From positions 186,001 through 250,000 of the forward strand of contig NZ_CAAAIA010000001.1 of assembly GCF_900639875.1 (NCBI RefSeq): a DNA stretch of 64,000 nt. The letters run 5' to 3'. The notes under the pieces are model-generated. The model saw only the letters and a list, made by a program, of their open reading frames with translations, had not been told where the DNA came from and did no database searches. Positions 9,093 through 19,108 of the stretch are shown one piece after another; position 1 is the stretch's first letter; every line of letters begins with the position of its first letter. The position numbers and the translations under genes are program-made. The DNA is from Legionella impletisoli (GTDB taxonomy: Bacteria > Pseudomonadota > Gammaproteobacteria > Legionellales > Legionellaceae).

Positions 9093-10295
9093 TCAGCTTT
9101 TGCGTTCGTGATTAAAATATGTTTTGGGCAACAGTAACCAATAATATCCCATGTTTTTCATATGTCCGGCTATGAAAATAGCCTCATCGCCTGTTCCCCA
9201 ATAGAGATCACCGCGCACAGGTCCACGAATCGCGCCCCCTGTATCTTGGGCTATCATTAAACGTTCTAGTGGCTTTTTCTTATTTTTATGATCTGGTCGA
9301 GTGGTTTTAAGCCAAAGAGGAGTGCCTATAGGCACCCACTTTAAGTCAACAGCCATTGAATAACCTGGAGTGAGAGGAACCCCTTGAGATCCCAATGCCT
9401 CTACACGAGAATGTCTGTGAAAAAAAACAAAGGACTTGTTTTGATTTAATACGGCATTGATTTCTTCAGGATGGGCTTTGAAATAATTACGGATCCCTTG
9501 CATCGAAGCATTTTGCTTGGTCAAAACTCCTCTTTCAATCAAAACCTTAGCGATAGATGTATACGGTTGTCCATTTTGAGCAGCATAACCAATGACTATC
9601 TGCTCCCCATTTTCTAATTCAATAACGCCCGATCCTTCAATTTCAAGAAATTGTAAATCGACAGGTGACTCAATCCAAGCAAGCGTTGGAGCAAATCCTT
9701 CGATAGCACCTTTTCGAATTTCTTTGCGGGTATAATATGGTATTAAACTATTTTCCTTAACCCGGCCAAACAATCGTCGATGATGTTTCAAGTCGGAATC
9801 AAATAAGCCCAAGTCAACTGAAATAAGATCCTTGGGAACACCATAAACCGGGACATTGAATTGATCCGTTTTGGTTAAGCTTCCTTTCACTAAAGGCATA
9901 TAGTAACCGGTAAATAACCCTTTAACAGGCTCATCAGTATGAAATGTGGCAGGAGAAAACCAAGTTTCAAAAAATGCTTTTATCTCTTTGTTGGACTCGG
10001 GATTAACATTCATCGCTGCCTGGCAAATCGGCTGCCAATCGTTCACTTTTAGTTCAATAAATTTACTGCCGACTATTTTTTCAGGATTTTGTTTTAAAAA
10101 CGCCTTACAGGACACCTTAAAAGTTTCGAGTGACGGGCGAAGATCTGCTGTTTCCCAGCCAGGAAGTTGATTAAATGATTGTTCTTTTAAATGAATTTCT
10201 GGCTTAGGTTGTTTAAACTTAAAAAGATACAACCCAACGGTTACAATAAGAATTAGCAGAACTAAGATGATGCTATATACAATTTTTTTTCTCAT
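9093..10295 (-). CDS. mltA: Membrane-bound lytic murein transglycosylase A
   Basis: Cleaves the MurNAc-GlcNAc bond of peptidoglycan to give 1,6-anhydro ends. The 400 residues contain the MltA barrel domain (GLFTGYYMPLVKGS, about 120-135; YAAQNGQPYTSI, about 235-247) and the C-terminal 3D domain with the catalytic region AQDTGGAIRGPVRGDLYWG (about 350-368). The N-terminus is a single membrane helix (YSIILVLLILIVTVGLYLF) without a lipobox, so it is anchored by a helix or signal sequence rather than as a classical lipoprotein. Confidence 0.93.
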   Translation of the reverse strand: MRKKIVYSIILVLLILIVTVGLYLFKFKQPKPEIHLKEQSFNQLPGWETADLRPSLETFKVSCKAFLKQNPEKIVGSKFIELKVNDWQPICQAAMNVNPESNKEIKAFFETWFSPATFHTDEPVKGLFTGYYMPLVKGSLTKTDQFNVPVYGVPKDLISVDLGLFDSDLKHHRRLFGRVKENSLIPYYTRKEIRKGAIEGFAPTLAWIESPVDLQFLEIEGSGVIELENGEQIVIGYAAQNGQPYTSIAKVLIERGVLTKQNASMQGIRNYFKAHPEEINAVLNQNKSFVFFHRHSRVEALGSQGVPLTPGYSMAVDLKWVPIGTPLWLKTTRPDHKNKKKPLERLMIAQDTGGAIRGPVRGDLYWGTGDEAIFIAGHMKNMGYYWLLLPKTYFNHERKS

Positions 10296-10422
10296 AGATA
10301 TAAAATTTTATAATTTGAATGAATTATTACAGTTTATTAATTATTGGCTAAACTGTGGCTTGAATCAATCCTAAATTAGTACAATCAGCAATTTTTATAT
10401 TTTTTGCATAAGGAGTGTTGCA

Positions 10423-10872
10423 ATGGCTTTTACTTTAACCAGCGAGGCGTTTAAAAATAACGGGAATATCCCTGTTAAATACACATGTCAGGGTGAGGAT
10501 AGATCACCTCCATTAACCTGGAGCAACGTACCTGATGGAACACAATCGTTTGTGCTAATTGTCGACGACCCAGATGCTCAAAGTGGGAATTGGGTTCACT
10601 GGGTTCTTTTTAATATTTCTCAAAGCATACATGGGCTTGATGAGAATACTACTTTACCATCGGGTGCAACAAGCGGGTTGAATAGCTGGGATAAAACGGG
10701 TTATGGTGGCCCATGCCCACCTTCTGGTACTCATCGTTATCAATTTAAACTCTACGCGCTAGACACAACGTTATCATTAGGATCCGAAGCCAGGAAAACC
10801 GATATTATGAACGCGATGCAAAATCACATTTTGGCTGAGACGAAACTGGTTGGACTTTACAGCAAAACTTAA
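10423..10872 (+). CDS. YbhB/YbcL-type phosphatidylethanolamine-binding-like protein
   Basis: A 149-residue cytoplasmic protein of the bacterial PEBP (Raf kinase inhibitor-like) family; function in bacteria is poorly known. The two PEBP signatures are seen: IVDDPDAQSGNWVHWVLFNI (about residues 47-66, ligand pocket Asp and His) and GPCPPSGTHRYQFKLYAL (about 104-121). It has a good ribosome site (AAGGAG) before ATG 10423 and stands alone. Confidence 0.92.
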   Translation: MAFTLTSEAFKNNGNIPVKYTCQGEDRSPPLTWSNVPDGTQSFVLIVDDPDAQSGNWVHWVLFNISQSIHGLDENTTLPSGATSGLNSWDKTGYGGPCPPSGTHRYQFKLYALDTTLSLGSEARKTDIMNAMQNHILAETKLVGLYSKT

Positions 10873-11071
10873 ATAAGGGAAAAGCCATTCCGCCCATTTA
10901 TTGAAATACACCACGTTTAAAGAATGATGGGCCACTCCATAGCACGGAAGGTGTGGCCAATATCTATGGTGACTATCAAATGGCTATTATGGCTATCTAA
11001 ATAGGAGCACTTACTACAGAAGTAGTCGCAATTAATTATGGTTCCAAAGCCATACCACCCGTTGTCTTTTG

Positions 11072-12256
11072 CTACAAAGACTCAAAAATGGCTGCAGCAC
11101 CCATGCCTGTTCCAATACACATGGTTACCATACCATATTTTCCTTTTACTCGTTTTAAACCATGAAGCAATGTTGCAGTTCGAATAGCGCCCGTAGCGCC
11201 TAAGGGATGTCCTAAAGCAATCGCACCACCTTGAGGATTGACTTTATCACGGGGCAAATCCAACTCTTTAATCACCGCCAATGATTGGGCAGCAAACGCT
11301 TCATTTAACTCAATCCAATCAATTTGCCCAAGATTTAATCCCGCTTTCTTTAAGGCCATTGGGATAGCTTCAACTGGACCTATCCCCATGATTTCAGGTG
11401 GAACTCCAGCAACCGCATAACTAACTAAACGACCAAGAGGCTTTAAGTTAAACTGCTTGACATGCTCTTCGTTAGCCAAAAGCGCTATGCCAGCACCATC
11501 ACTCATTTGTGAGCTATTGCCTGCAGTAATAGTTCCGCGAGCTGCAAAAACAGGCTTCAACTTAGAAATGGCTTCAAATGAAGTATCTGTGCGTGGGCCT
11601 TCATCTTCTGTAATAAGGCGTGGTTTAATAATGAGTTCTGAATGTTTCAAGTTAACATGACGTTCGGTTATTTCTACAGGAGTAATTTCGGCATTAAAAT
11701 AACCATTTTTTTGAGCTTCAACGGCTCTGCGATGACTTTCTGCCGCGAATTCATCTTGCTCTTCACGAGAAATATTCCATCTTTTTGCTACGATTTCAGC
11801 GGTGATTCCCATTCCGTAGGCAATCGCAATATGATCATCCCTAAAAATTTTAGGATTTGCAGTGTATTTGTTCCCACCCATGGGCACTTTCGACATGCTT
11901 TCGACTCCTCCAGCCAAAGCAAGTGGAATGTCGCCCTCAGCGATCGTTGCTGCTGCCGTGGCAATACTTTGAACCCCTGAGGAACAAAATCGGTTAATCG
12001 TCATGGCAGGTACAGATTCAGGTAACCCTGCCAATAATGCTGCAATTCGTGCAACGTTCATGCCCTGCTCTGCTTCTGGCATAGCACAACCAATTACTAC
12101 ATCTCCAATAGCCTCCCAATCAAGATTATGATGCCGATCTTTTAAACTTCTGATCGTGTGTGCGAGTAAATCATCGGGTAACGTATCTTTAAAAACACCT
12201 CTTGGTGCTTTGCCAACGGGTGTTCGTATTGCATCGACCACATATACATTCGTCAT
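11072..12256 (-). CDS. fadA: Acetyl-CoA acyltransferase (thiolase)
   Basis: Thiolytic cleavage of 3-ketoacyl-CoA to acetyl-CoA and a shortened acyl-CoA. The 394 residues carry the nucleophile Cys in NRFCSSGVQS (about residue 89), the NEAFAAQ motif (about 319-325), GGAIALGHPLGATGA and the second catalytic Cys in CIGTGMGAA. A good ribosome site (GGAG) precedes ATG. It lies 14 bp downstream of the FadN-like gene, so the two act in one multistep beta-oxidation unit. Substrate length is not readable from sequence; context allows acetoacetyl-CoA as well as longer chains. Confidence 0.93.
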   Translation of the reverse strand: MTNVYVVDAIRTPVGKAPRGVFKDTLPDDLLAHTIRSLKDRHHNLDWEAIGDVVIGCAMPEAEQGMNVARIAALLAGLPESVPAMTINRFCSSGVQSIATAAATIAEGDIPLALAGGVESMSKVPMGGNKYTANPKIFRDDHIAIAYGMGITAEIVAKRWNISREEQDEFAAESHRRAVEAQKNGYFNAEITPVEITERHVNLKHSELIIKPRLITEDEGPRTDTSFEAISKLKPVFAARGTITAGNSSQMSDGAGIALLANEEHVKQFNLKPLGRLVSYAVAGVPPEIMGIGPVEAIPMALKKAGLNLGQIDWIELNEAFAAQSLAVIKELDLPRDKVNPQGGAIALGHPLGATGAIRTATLLHGLKRVKGKYGMVTMCIGTGMGAAAIFESL

Positions 12257-12270
12257 GAATTATCTCCTGC

Positions 12271-14634
12271 TTAATTGCGCAATGGTTTGCCGGTTTCCAG
12301 CAAATGATTAATCCTTGCCTGCGTTTCTTTTGTTGCAGCTAATGTCATAAATGCTTCACGCTCCAGCTTTAAAATCCATTGCTCATCAACAAGTTCGCCG
12401 GCATTGACGTCACCACCACATAAAACAGAGGCCAATTGATTGGCAAGAAAATAATCATGATCGCTGATAAAACCGCCTTCTTTCCAATTGACCAAACCTA
12501 CCTGCAACATGGCATGTCCTACGCGACCAGCTACTTGAAAACGCGATGGAATAGGAGGAACATAGTTTTCAGCTTGCAATTGTTTTATTTTTTCTAATGC
12601 TGCATAGAGTACTTCGTTATGATGCATAACCCAGCTATCTTTAGCCCGAAGATAATGTCGTTCTTTTGCATCAGCAGCGCTACTAGATACTATTGCCATG
12701 GCAATCTGCTCAAAGTAGGGTTTGATATAGTTCATTAACTCACCATGACGAGCCTCTTCTGCAGCCTTTAATGCCATTTCCTTACAACCACCACCGGCGG
12801 GTATTAATCCCACCCCAGCTTCAACCAATCCAGGATAAACTTCATACCCAGCAACCACACGGGCACAATGCATCATTAACTCACACCCACCGCCTAATGC
12901 TCTCCCCCTTAAGGCTGCAATAACAGGAATGGGACTGTATTTAATCCGCATAGCAAGCGCTTGAAAGTCGGTGATCATTTGCTTAAGGGCGTCCATATCT
13001 CCTGATTGGACTAATGAAGCAACGCCTCTTAAGTCTGCTCCAGAGCTAAAATTGTTCTCATCGGACTGGCAGATAATTAAACCTTGAAATTGCTTTTCAG
13101 TTACATCTAATGCATGATTAAATCCATCTAATACAGCCCGGCCAATGGTATTCGCTTTAGTTTTAAAACTTAAAATGGCTACCTCATCTTTCAGATGCCA
13201 AAGTTTAACACCCTCATTTTCATAAACCACTTCAGTTGGATACATTTTCTCAGCTAGTACACGGTCAGGGAAAAACTGTCGCTGGTATACTGCAAGATCG
13301 CTTCGACCTTCATAGCTTGATTTCGCTGGTGAGTATGCCCCTTTTTCAGTATAAAAATCATTCCTATCATTAAGCCAATCCGGTAAATCCACGTCGCTCA
13401 TCGTTTGAGCATCCTCAATGGCTACCTTTATCATTTCTTTAAGCTCTGCTACGCCAGCAAGCTGCCAGATTTCAAATGGACCCTGTTGCCAACCGAAACC
13501 CCAACGCATCGCCAAATCCACATCACGGACAGTATCAGCGATATCCTCAAGATGATAAGCGCTGTAATGGAAAAGATCTCTAAAACAGGCTGAAAGAAAT
13601 TGAGCCTGGGGATCTGATGAATGAAATAACCTTTTAAATCGAACCCCAGGATCTTTCTCTTTAAAAATTTTCTCAATTTCCTCACTAACGTTTCCCTTTG
13701 CAGGTCTGTAGTCGGCTTGCCCTACGTCATACACCTCAATGGTTTTACCATTTTTTCGATATATACCCTCACCGGATTTTTGCCCCAATTTCCCTTCATT
13801 AATTAAACGCATCAGCCATTCAGGCAATGTGAAATATTCATGCCAAGGATCATCTTTAAGCTGTTGGTGCATGGTATGAACCACATGAGCCATGGTATCT
13901 AGGCCAACAACATCCATCGTTCGAAACGTCGCTGATTTTGGTCTACCAATTAATGGTCCTGTTAAAGCATCCACATCATCAAACCCAATCTGCATTTTTT
14001 GAGCATTGTAAATCGTGGATATCAATGAAAACACACCGATTCTATTCGCAATGAAATTAGGGGTATCCTTGGCCCGAACAACTCCTTTGCCTAAATAACT
14101 GGTTAACCAAGATTCAAGCTGATTTAACAATTTGTCTGAAGTTGATTCTGCGGGGATCAATTCTGCTAAATGCATATATCGTGGGGGATTAAAAAAATGA
14201 ACTCCACAAAAACGATCTCTTAGTACTTCTGGAAGAGCATTTGCTAAAGTATTAATACTTAGACCAGAGGTATTGGTTACTAGGACTGCTCGTTCATTTA
14301 AATAAGGACTAATTCGTTGATAAAGATCGGCTTTCCATTCGATTTTTTCAGCTATTGCTTCAATAATTAAATCGCATTGACTTAAGTCTTCCATATCGTC
14401 TTGATAATTTTTAGCCTGAATAAGCGATGCAGTATATTTCGTTCCTAAAGGCGATGGCTTTAATTGGCTTAAGTGCTTCAAAGCCTTATCAACGACTGCA
14501 TAATGATTGTTTTCATCAGCCAGGTCGTATAATAGTGTTTCAATGCCTGCATTAACACAATGAGCCGCAATCTGGGCACCCATGACTCCTGCGCCTAATA
14601 CAGCAATTCGCTTGATATAGAATGGTTGTTGCAT
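12271..14634 (-). CDS. 3-hydroxyacyl-CoA dehydrogenase / enoyl-CoA hydratase, FadN-type
   Basis: A 787-residue bifunctional beta-oxidation enzyme with the dehydrogenase first: Rossmann motif GAGVMGAQIAAH at residues 13-24, the catalytic HFFNPPRYM segment near 145, then a C-terminal crotonase domain (about 470-720) with the oxyanion stretch FSSGADLRG, ALGGGCELM and a catalytic Glu in LVEAGVGLIPAGGG. This order is that of Bacillus FadN and differs from E. coli FadB. It sits between the aldehyde dehydrogenase (66-bp gap) and thiolase (14-bp gap), pointing to a shared operon. Confidence 0.9.
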   Translation of the reverse strand: MQQPFYIKRIAVLGAGVMGAQIAAHCVNAGIETLLYDLADENNHYAVVDKALKHLSQLKPSPLGTKYTASLIQAKNYQDDMEDLSQCDLIIEAIAEKIEWKADLYQRISPYLNERAVLVTNTSGLSINTLANALPEVLRDRFCGVHFFNPPRYMHLAELIPAESTSDKLLNQLESWLTSYLGKGVVRAKDTPNFIANRIGVFSLISTIYNAQKMQIGFDDVDALTGPLIGRPKSATFRTMDVVGLDTMAHVVHTMHQQLKDDPWHEYFTLPEWLMRLINEGKLGQKSGEGIYRKNGKTIEVYDVGQADYRPAKGNVSEEIEKIFKEKDPGVRFKRLFHSSDPQAQFLSACFRDLFHYSAYHLEDIADTVRDVDLAMRWGFGWQQGPFEIWQLAGVAELKEMIKVAIEDAQTMSDVDLPDWLNDRNDFYTEKGAYSPAKSSYEGRSDLAVYQRQFFPDRVLAEKMYPTEVVYENEGVKLWHLKDEVAILSFKTKANTIGRAVLDGFNHALDVTEKQFQGLIICQSDENNFSSGADLRGVASLVQSGDMDALKQMITDFQALAMRIKYSPIPVIAALRGRALGGGCELMMHCARVVAGYEVYPGLVEAGVGLIPAGGGCKEMALKAAEEARHGELMNYIKPYFEQIAMAIVSSSAADAKERHYLRAKDSWVMHHNEVLYAALEKIKQLQAENYVPPIPSRFQVAGRVGHAMLQVGLVNWKEGGFISDHDYFLANQLASVLCGGDVNAGELVDEQWILKLEREAFMTLAATKETQARINHLLETGKPLRN

Positions 14635-14700
14635 GCTTCTTCCTTAACTTTTTCAACAATCAGTAAATGAGCAATTTTTGAAAACTTTATATTGAACGGC

Positions 14701-16221
14701 CTAAGATACATCAAATTTTATACCTTGAGCTAATGGCAAAGAATCGCCCCAGTTGATGGTATTGGTCTGGCGTCTCATGTATCCTTTCCAGGCATCAGAT
14801 CCTGATTCACGTCCACCTCCAGTTTCTTTTTCACCACCAAAGGCACCACCAATTTCAGCACCGGACGTTCCAATATTGATATTGGCTATCCCGCAATCAC
14901 TGCCTTTAGAGCTTAGAAATAACTCTGCGTGTTTCAGGTTTTGGGTAAATAATGAAGAGGATAAGCCTTGAGGAACACCATTTTGTAAGTCAATCGCCTC
15001 TTTAAGTGTTGAATAAGACATAACATACAAAATAGGAGCAAACGTTTCTTCCTGAACTAACAAAGAATCATTGGGCAATCCGGTTACTAATGTCGGTTGG
15101 ACAAAACAACCAGGCCGATCCAGTGACTCTCCACCTGCAATAATTTCTCCACCTGCTTTTTTAATCCGTTCGATCGTGTATTTAAAGGAAGCCACCGCTT
15201 GTTGATCGATTAATGGTCCCATTAAATGTTTTGGATCGAGTGGATCCCCAATCGTAATTTGTTCATAGGCCTGTTTAAGTCGATTAATTACTTCTTTATA
15301 TATAGTATCTTGTATAAATAGGCGTCTTGTGGTTGTGCAACGTTGCCCAGCAGTACCTACTGCCCCAAATACAATGGAGGGGATTGCCAATTTCAGATCC
15401 GCGCTTTCATCTAATATAATGGCATTATTACCTCCAAGTTCTAGAATAGAGCGTCCTAAACGGGAGGCTACTTTAACTCCAATTTGTCTACCAACGGCTG
15501 TTGAGCCTGTAAAGGAAATCAAAGGAACACGAGAATCACTGACCATTTCTTCTGCTACATCATGTGAGGCTGGAATAATTAATGAAAAAATATTGGGGCA
15601 GTTGTTGGCCTCTAATATGTTTTTACAAATGTTATGAACCGCCACTGCACAAAGAGGTGTTTTGGCTGAGGGTTTCCAAATGGTTACATTTCCACATACC
15701 GCGGCAATAAACGCATTCCAGGACCAAACAGCAACAGGAAAATTAAACGCAGAAATAATCCCAACGACCCCATAGGGATGCCATTGCTCATACATTCGAT
15801 GTTCCGGTCTTTCTGAATGCATTGTTTTTCCATATAGCATTCTGGATTGGCCAACAGCAAAATCTGCGATATCAATCATTTCCTGTACTTCGCCATCGCC
15901 TTCTGCTTTTGATTTTCCCATTTCAAGAGAAACTAAACTCCCTAGTTCATCTTTTCGGTCACGCAAGGCATCTGCAATTTGTCGAATAATCATCCCGCGC
16001 TTTGGAGCAGGTACCTCTCTCCACGCTAAAAAAGCCTCTTCAGCACATTTGATGACGTGTTCATAATCATCCTTTGTGCAGCTGGCTATTGCAGCAATTT
16101 TGGTTCCATTGGCTGGGTTATAGGAGTCAATTAGAGTATCATTGAGTTTATTCGTCCATCGATAACCTATAAACGCACCGGGATTTACCGGCTTAAGACC
16201 AAGTTTTTCTAAAAGTTCCAT
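14701..16221 (-). CDS. amaB: Aldehyde dehydrogenase, ALDH7 (aminoadipate-semialdehyde) type
   Basis: NAD(P)-dependent oxidation of an aldehyde, most likely alpha-aminoadipate semialdehyde to alpha-aminoadipate in lysine breakdown. The 506 residues include [13 protein letters not shown] (cofactor-binding loop), [12 protein letters not shown], the general base ELGGNN (about 265-270) and the catalytic Cys in GQRCTTTRR (about 300). The ALDH7-like N-terminus and the C-terminal [19 protein letters not shown] fit the AmaB/ALDH7 group. It lies 23 bp downstream of a saccharopine dehydrogenase-like gene and has a GGAG ribosome site. The specific substrate is inferred from family and context. Confidence 0.85.
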   Translation of the reverse strand: MELLEKLGLKPVNPGAFIGYRWTNKLNDTLIDSYNPANGTKIAAIASCTKDDYEHVIKCAEEAFLAWREVPAPKRGMIIRQIADALRDRKDELGSLVSLEMGKSKAEGDGEVQEMIDIADFAVGQSRMLYGKTMHSERPEHRMYEQWHPYGVVGIISAFNFPVAVWSWNAFIAAVCGNVTIWKPSAKTPLCAVAVHNICKNILEANNCPNIFSLIIPASHDVAEEMVSDSRVPLISFTGSTAVGRQIGVKVASRLGRSILELGGNNAIILDESADLKLAIPSIVFGAVGTAGQRCTTTRRLFIQDTIYKEVINRLKQAYEQITIGDPLDPKHLMGPLIDQQAVASFKYTIERIKKAGGEIIAGGESLDRPGCFVQPTLVTGLPNDSLLVQEETFAPILYVMSYSTLKEAIDLQNGVPQGLSSSLFTQNLKHAELFLSSKGSDCGIANINIGTSGAEIGGAFGGEKETGGGRESGSDAWKGYMRRQTNTINWGDSLPLAQGIKFDVS

Positions 16222-16244
16222 ATAAACCCATCTCCTAAATGCAA

Positions 16245-17333
16245 TTACGCATAATACATTCCAAAACGATTCGTCAAAAATTTATCCAAGCCAAATTGCT
16301 CTTGTAAAACTAATCCATGATATTCATTGGTTTGACCGAGAACCAAATCAACTACCGCGCAAACACCTGAAGCAGTACTGATTTGAATGGCAGACCAAAC
16401 CAACCCACGAATGGTTGTTGGATATATTTTTTTCTCATAACTCTCCTCAGAGAGTTCGCCATTTTTTATCCCATCCACCGTGATATAGACAATCACTAAA
16501 TCTTGATACGTTTTAGGAATAGCGCGTTCTAGTATACTTTTTAAGGTATCTCGGTCCTGGTTGAGTTGAAGATCATTCATTAAAAAACGCATTTTTTCAC
16601 AATGCCCAGGATAGCGCATCGTTTTATAATCTAGACTTTTGATTTTATCTTTGTATAGTTCCGCGAGACTTCCTATGCCGCCAGAAGTATTAAATGCTTC
16701 ATATTGAGCTCCCTCAATTTGAATTACCTCAAGCTCTTCAAGAGGAGTTAGCACGGCTGGTTTCCCTTCTTTTATGCCATAACATGGATTTCCATATTCA
16801 TTAATTAACCCGTCAGTTGACCATGTTAATGAATAATGTAAGGCATTGTTAGCTCGTTGCGGCAAAGCTCCCACACGTAATTTCGCGTGATGACATTCCT
16901 CAAAGCTTTGCATCATGCTATTTGCTGCAATGCTGATAAACCCTGGGGCTAGACCACACTGCGGAACAAAGACTGTATCTGCATCGGCTGCTATTGCTTT
17001 AATTGCCTGGGTAATGGATGTATCTTCAGTAAGATCAAAATAATTTGCCTTAGCTGCTTTCGCAGCGCGTGCCACATGGAGATTGAGAAAGAATGGTAAG
17101 CTTGAAATAACGGCGATAATATTATGCTTGACGAGATAAGCTTCAACAGAGGCCTCATCTTTTACGTCCAAAGCCACGGTTCTGATTTCGGGCATTACTT
17201 CTAGAAGTCGTCTAGCATCGGTGCTTTCAAACTCTAAATCCGCTAGATGAACTTCATAATCCTTACTTTCGGCTAAAAGACATGCAATTAAACTACCTAT
17301 TTTCCCTGCACCTGTAATCATTACATGATACAT
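16245..17333 (-). CDS. Saccharopine dehydrogenase family protein (LYS9-like)
   Basis: Probably cleaves saccharopine to glutamate and alpha-aminoadipate semialdehyde with NAD(P). The Rossmann motif [17 protein letters not shown] lies at the N-terminus and the family segment [19 protein letters not shown] near residue 135. I chose ATG 17333 (362 residues) because GGAG stands 9 nt before it; an in-frame ATG at 17366 would add 11 residues without a good ribosome site. The next gene is the ALDH7-type dehydrogenase that would use its product. Homospermidine or carboxyspermidine dehydrogenase relatives share this fold, so the substrate is an inference. Confidence 0.82.
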   Translation of the reverse strand: MYHVMITGAGKIGSLIACLLAESKDYEVHLADLEFESTDARRLLEVMPEIRTVALDVKDEASVEAYLVKHNIIAVISSLPFFLNLHVARAAKAAKANYFDLTEDTSITQAIKAIAADADTVFVPQCGLAPGFISIAANSMMQSFEECHHAKLRVGALPQRANNALHYSLTWSTDGLINEYGNPCYGIKEGKPAVLTPLEELEVIQIEGAQYEAFNTSGGIGSLAELYKDKIKSLDYKTMRYPGHCEKMRFLMNDLQLNQDRDTLKSILERAIPKTYQDLVIVYITVDGIKNGELSEESYEKKIYPTTIRGLVWSAIQISTASGVCAVVDLVLGQTNEYHGLVLQEQFGLDKFLTNRFGMYYA

Positions 17334-17494
17334 ACAATTCGTCTCCATTCTGAATCGATAAGTCATCCTACACTAAACTCATTGAGATTGAATACTATTT
17401 GTTAAGAAAAATATTATGATTCAAAAACAGTTTTGATTGTTATCCGAGCCAGATTAGGTTTAAACTTGTTTTTCTTAAAACAATCACGAATTCA

Positions 17495-19027
17495 ATGAAA
17501 CCACTCGGCACTGCGTTTTCGTTATCTCAACCGTTGATGAGTATAAATACCTTTAAAATCTTCTTACCTGCCTTATTTGCTGGGGTGCTTCTTCCTTTTG
17601 GATTTGCTCCTTTTCATATACCAGGGCTTGCGCTTTTGAGTATTGCTTTTTTCTTTTGCATGATTCAAGAACGAAGCTTAAAAGAGACCCTACTCATTGG
17701 ATATTTATTTGGCATAGGTAGTTTTGGATTAGGTGTTTCGTGGGTTTATGTGAGTATTCATCAGTATGGGCATTTAAATATTGTTGCTTCCGCTGCGATT
17801 ACCTTACTCTTTATTCTGTATTTATCAATATATCCTCTGCTGATGGCTGGTTTTTATCATTATGTCTCATCAGCGTGCTCATCTAGCGTATCTCGGTGTG
17901 TTCTCTTCTCTGCGCTCTGGTGCGTCAGCGAATACCTTCGCGCAACGGTATTAGGGGGGTTTCCCTGGTTACTACTAGGATTTAGTCAACTAGATACTCC
18001 CCTTCAATACGTTCTTCCTTGGGTTGGTGTGTATGGTGTGAGTTTTTTTGCCTGTCTTGCTGCTTCGTTTTTAGGCGAAGCCTATATCATGAAAGCGACT
18101 AAGCGTTATCTTTTAATCTCAGCCTTTACAGGAACCTTGATTTTGCCTGCAATGCTTCAATATATACCCTGGGGAACCCCTTCCTCTAATGCAGTAACGG
18201 TCGGTGTTATTCAAGCAAATTTATCTATGCGGGACAAATGGGATGAAGGGCTTTTCTGGCAATTAATAGCGCAATATAAGCGGGCTGCAGAGCACTTATT
18301 AAAAACTACTCAGCTGGTCGTTATGCCAGAGTCTGCCATCCCAGTTCCTGCCCCTTACATTAGTGATTTTATGGAGGATCTAGACAGTAAAGCAACGGAA
18401 GTGGGCAGTGCCATTTTACTTGGCACGCTTCAACCAACAGAGACAGATGATACTAAGCTTTATAATGCCATGATTGCCCTAGGGGATGGTCAAGGCATTT
18501 ATCAAAAACAGCACCTTGTCCCGTTTGGTGAATATATCCCTGCACCATTTCAAGCCTTTATCGAGCGGATGGCTATTCCTGTAGCCAATTTAAATCCAGG
18601 AAAAAAAAACCAACCGCTGGTTTTTATCCAAAATCATCCTATTGCCTCTTTAATTTGTTATGAATTAGCGTATCCATCATTGTTACGCAAACAATTACCG
18701 TTAGCAGAATGGATTGTCTCCATCAGTGATGACGGCTGGTTCGGGCATTCGTTCGCCATGTATCAGCAGTTACAAATGGCACAAGCCTTATCTATACTCA
18801 CAGCTCGGTATCAAATTGTGGCAAATAATGATGGATTATCATCGATTATCGATGAAAGAGGTCACATTATAGACTCGTTACCCGCTTATCGTGATGGGTT
18901 ATTAGAGTCGCGCATTCTACCCATCCAAGGTTCGACTCCTTGGGTGTATTGGGGAGACTTACCGATATTATTGATTTGTACTTTAGTGGTATCTTATGCA
19001 TTTTACATAAAAAGACGCCGTTTTTAG
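17495..19027 (+). CDS. lnt: Apolipoprotein N-acyltransferase
   Basis: Last step of lipoprotein maturation in the inner membrane: transfers an acyl chain from phospholipid to the N-terminal Cys. The 510 residues have about seven N-terminal membrane helices, a nitrilase-like periplasmic domain (about 225-470) with the catalytic triad visible as MPESAIP (Glu), QKQHLVPFGEYIP (Lys) and SLICYELAYPSLL (Cys), and a C-terminal helix. An in-frame ATG 14 codons downstream (MSINTFKIF) may be the true start; neither has a good ribosome site. Confidence 0.95.
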   Translation: MKPLGTAFSLSQPLMSINTFKIFLPALFAGVLLPFGFAPFHIPGLALLSIAFFFCMIQERSLKETLLIGYLFGIGSFGLGVSWVYVSIHQYGHLNIVASAAITLLFILYLSIYPLLMAGFYHYVSSACSSSVSRCVLFSALWCVSEYLRATVLGGFPWLLLGFSQLDTPLQYVLPWVGVYGVSFFACLAASFLGEAYIMKATKRYLLISAFTGTLILPAMLQYIPWGTPSSNAVTVGVIQANLSMRDKWDEGLFWQLIAQYKRAAEHLLKTTQLVVMPESAIPVPAPYISDFMEDLDSKATEVGSAILLGTLQPTETDDTKLYNAMIALGDGQGIYQKQHLVPFGEYIPAPFQAFIERMAIPVANLNPGKKNQPLVFIQNHPIASLICYELAYPSLLRKQLPLAEWIVSISDDGWFGHSFAMYQQLQMAQALSILTARYQIVANNDGLSSIIDERGHIIDSLPAYRDGLLESRILPIQGSTPWVYWGDLPILLICTLVVSYAFYIKRRRF

Positions 19028-19108
19028 CATTAGGGAACGCCTGGCTATTGCTGCAAAACTCAAGAGGCGTTATTCTTACCAACCCATTTAGAATATTGAC
19101 GTTAGACT

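Noticed and set aside
10873..11071. Possible decayed gene between the PEBP-like gene and fadA
   Set aside because: A short plus-strand frame reads STEGVANIYGDYQMAIMAI before a stop, but it is only about 30 codons and resembles nothing I know.
11642..11980. 112-codon plus-strand frame
   Set aside because: Lies antisense within the thiolase gene, which has all catalytic motifs.
18920..18950. A GGTTCGACTCC stretch resembling a tRNA T-arm
   Set aside because: It lies inside the lnt reading frame and no acceptor stem, D-arm or anticodon arm could be paired around it.
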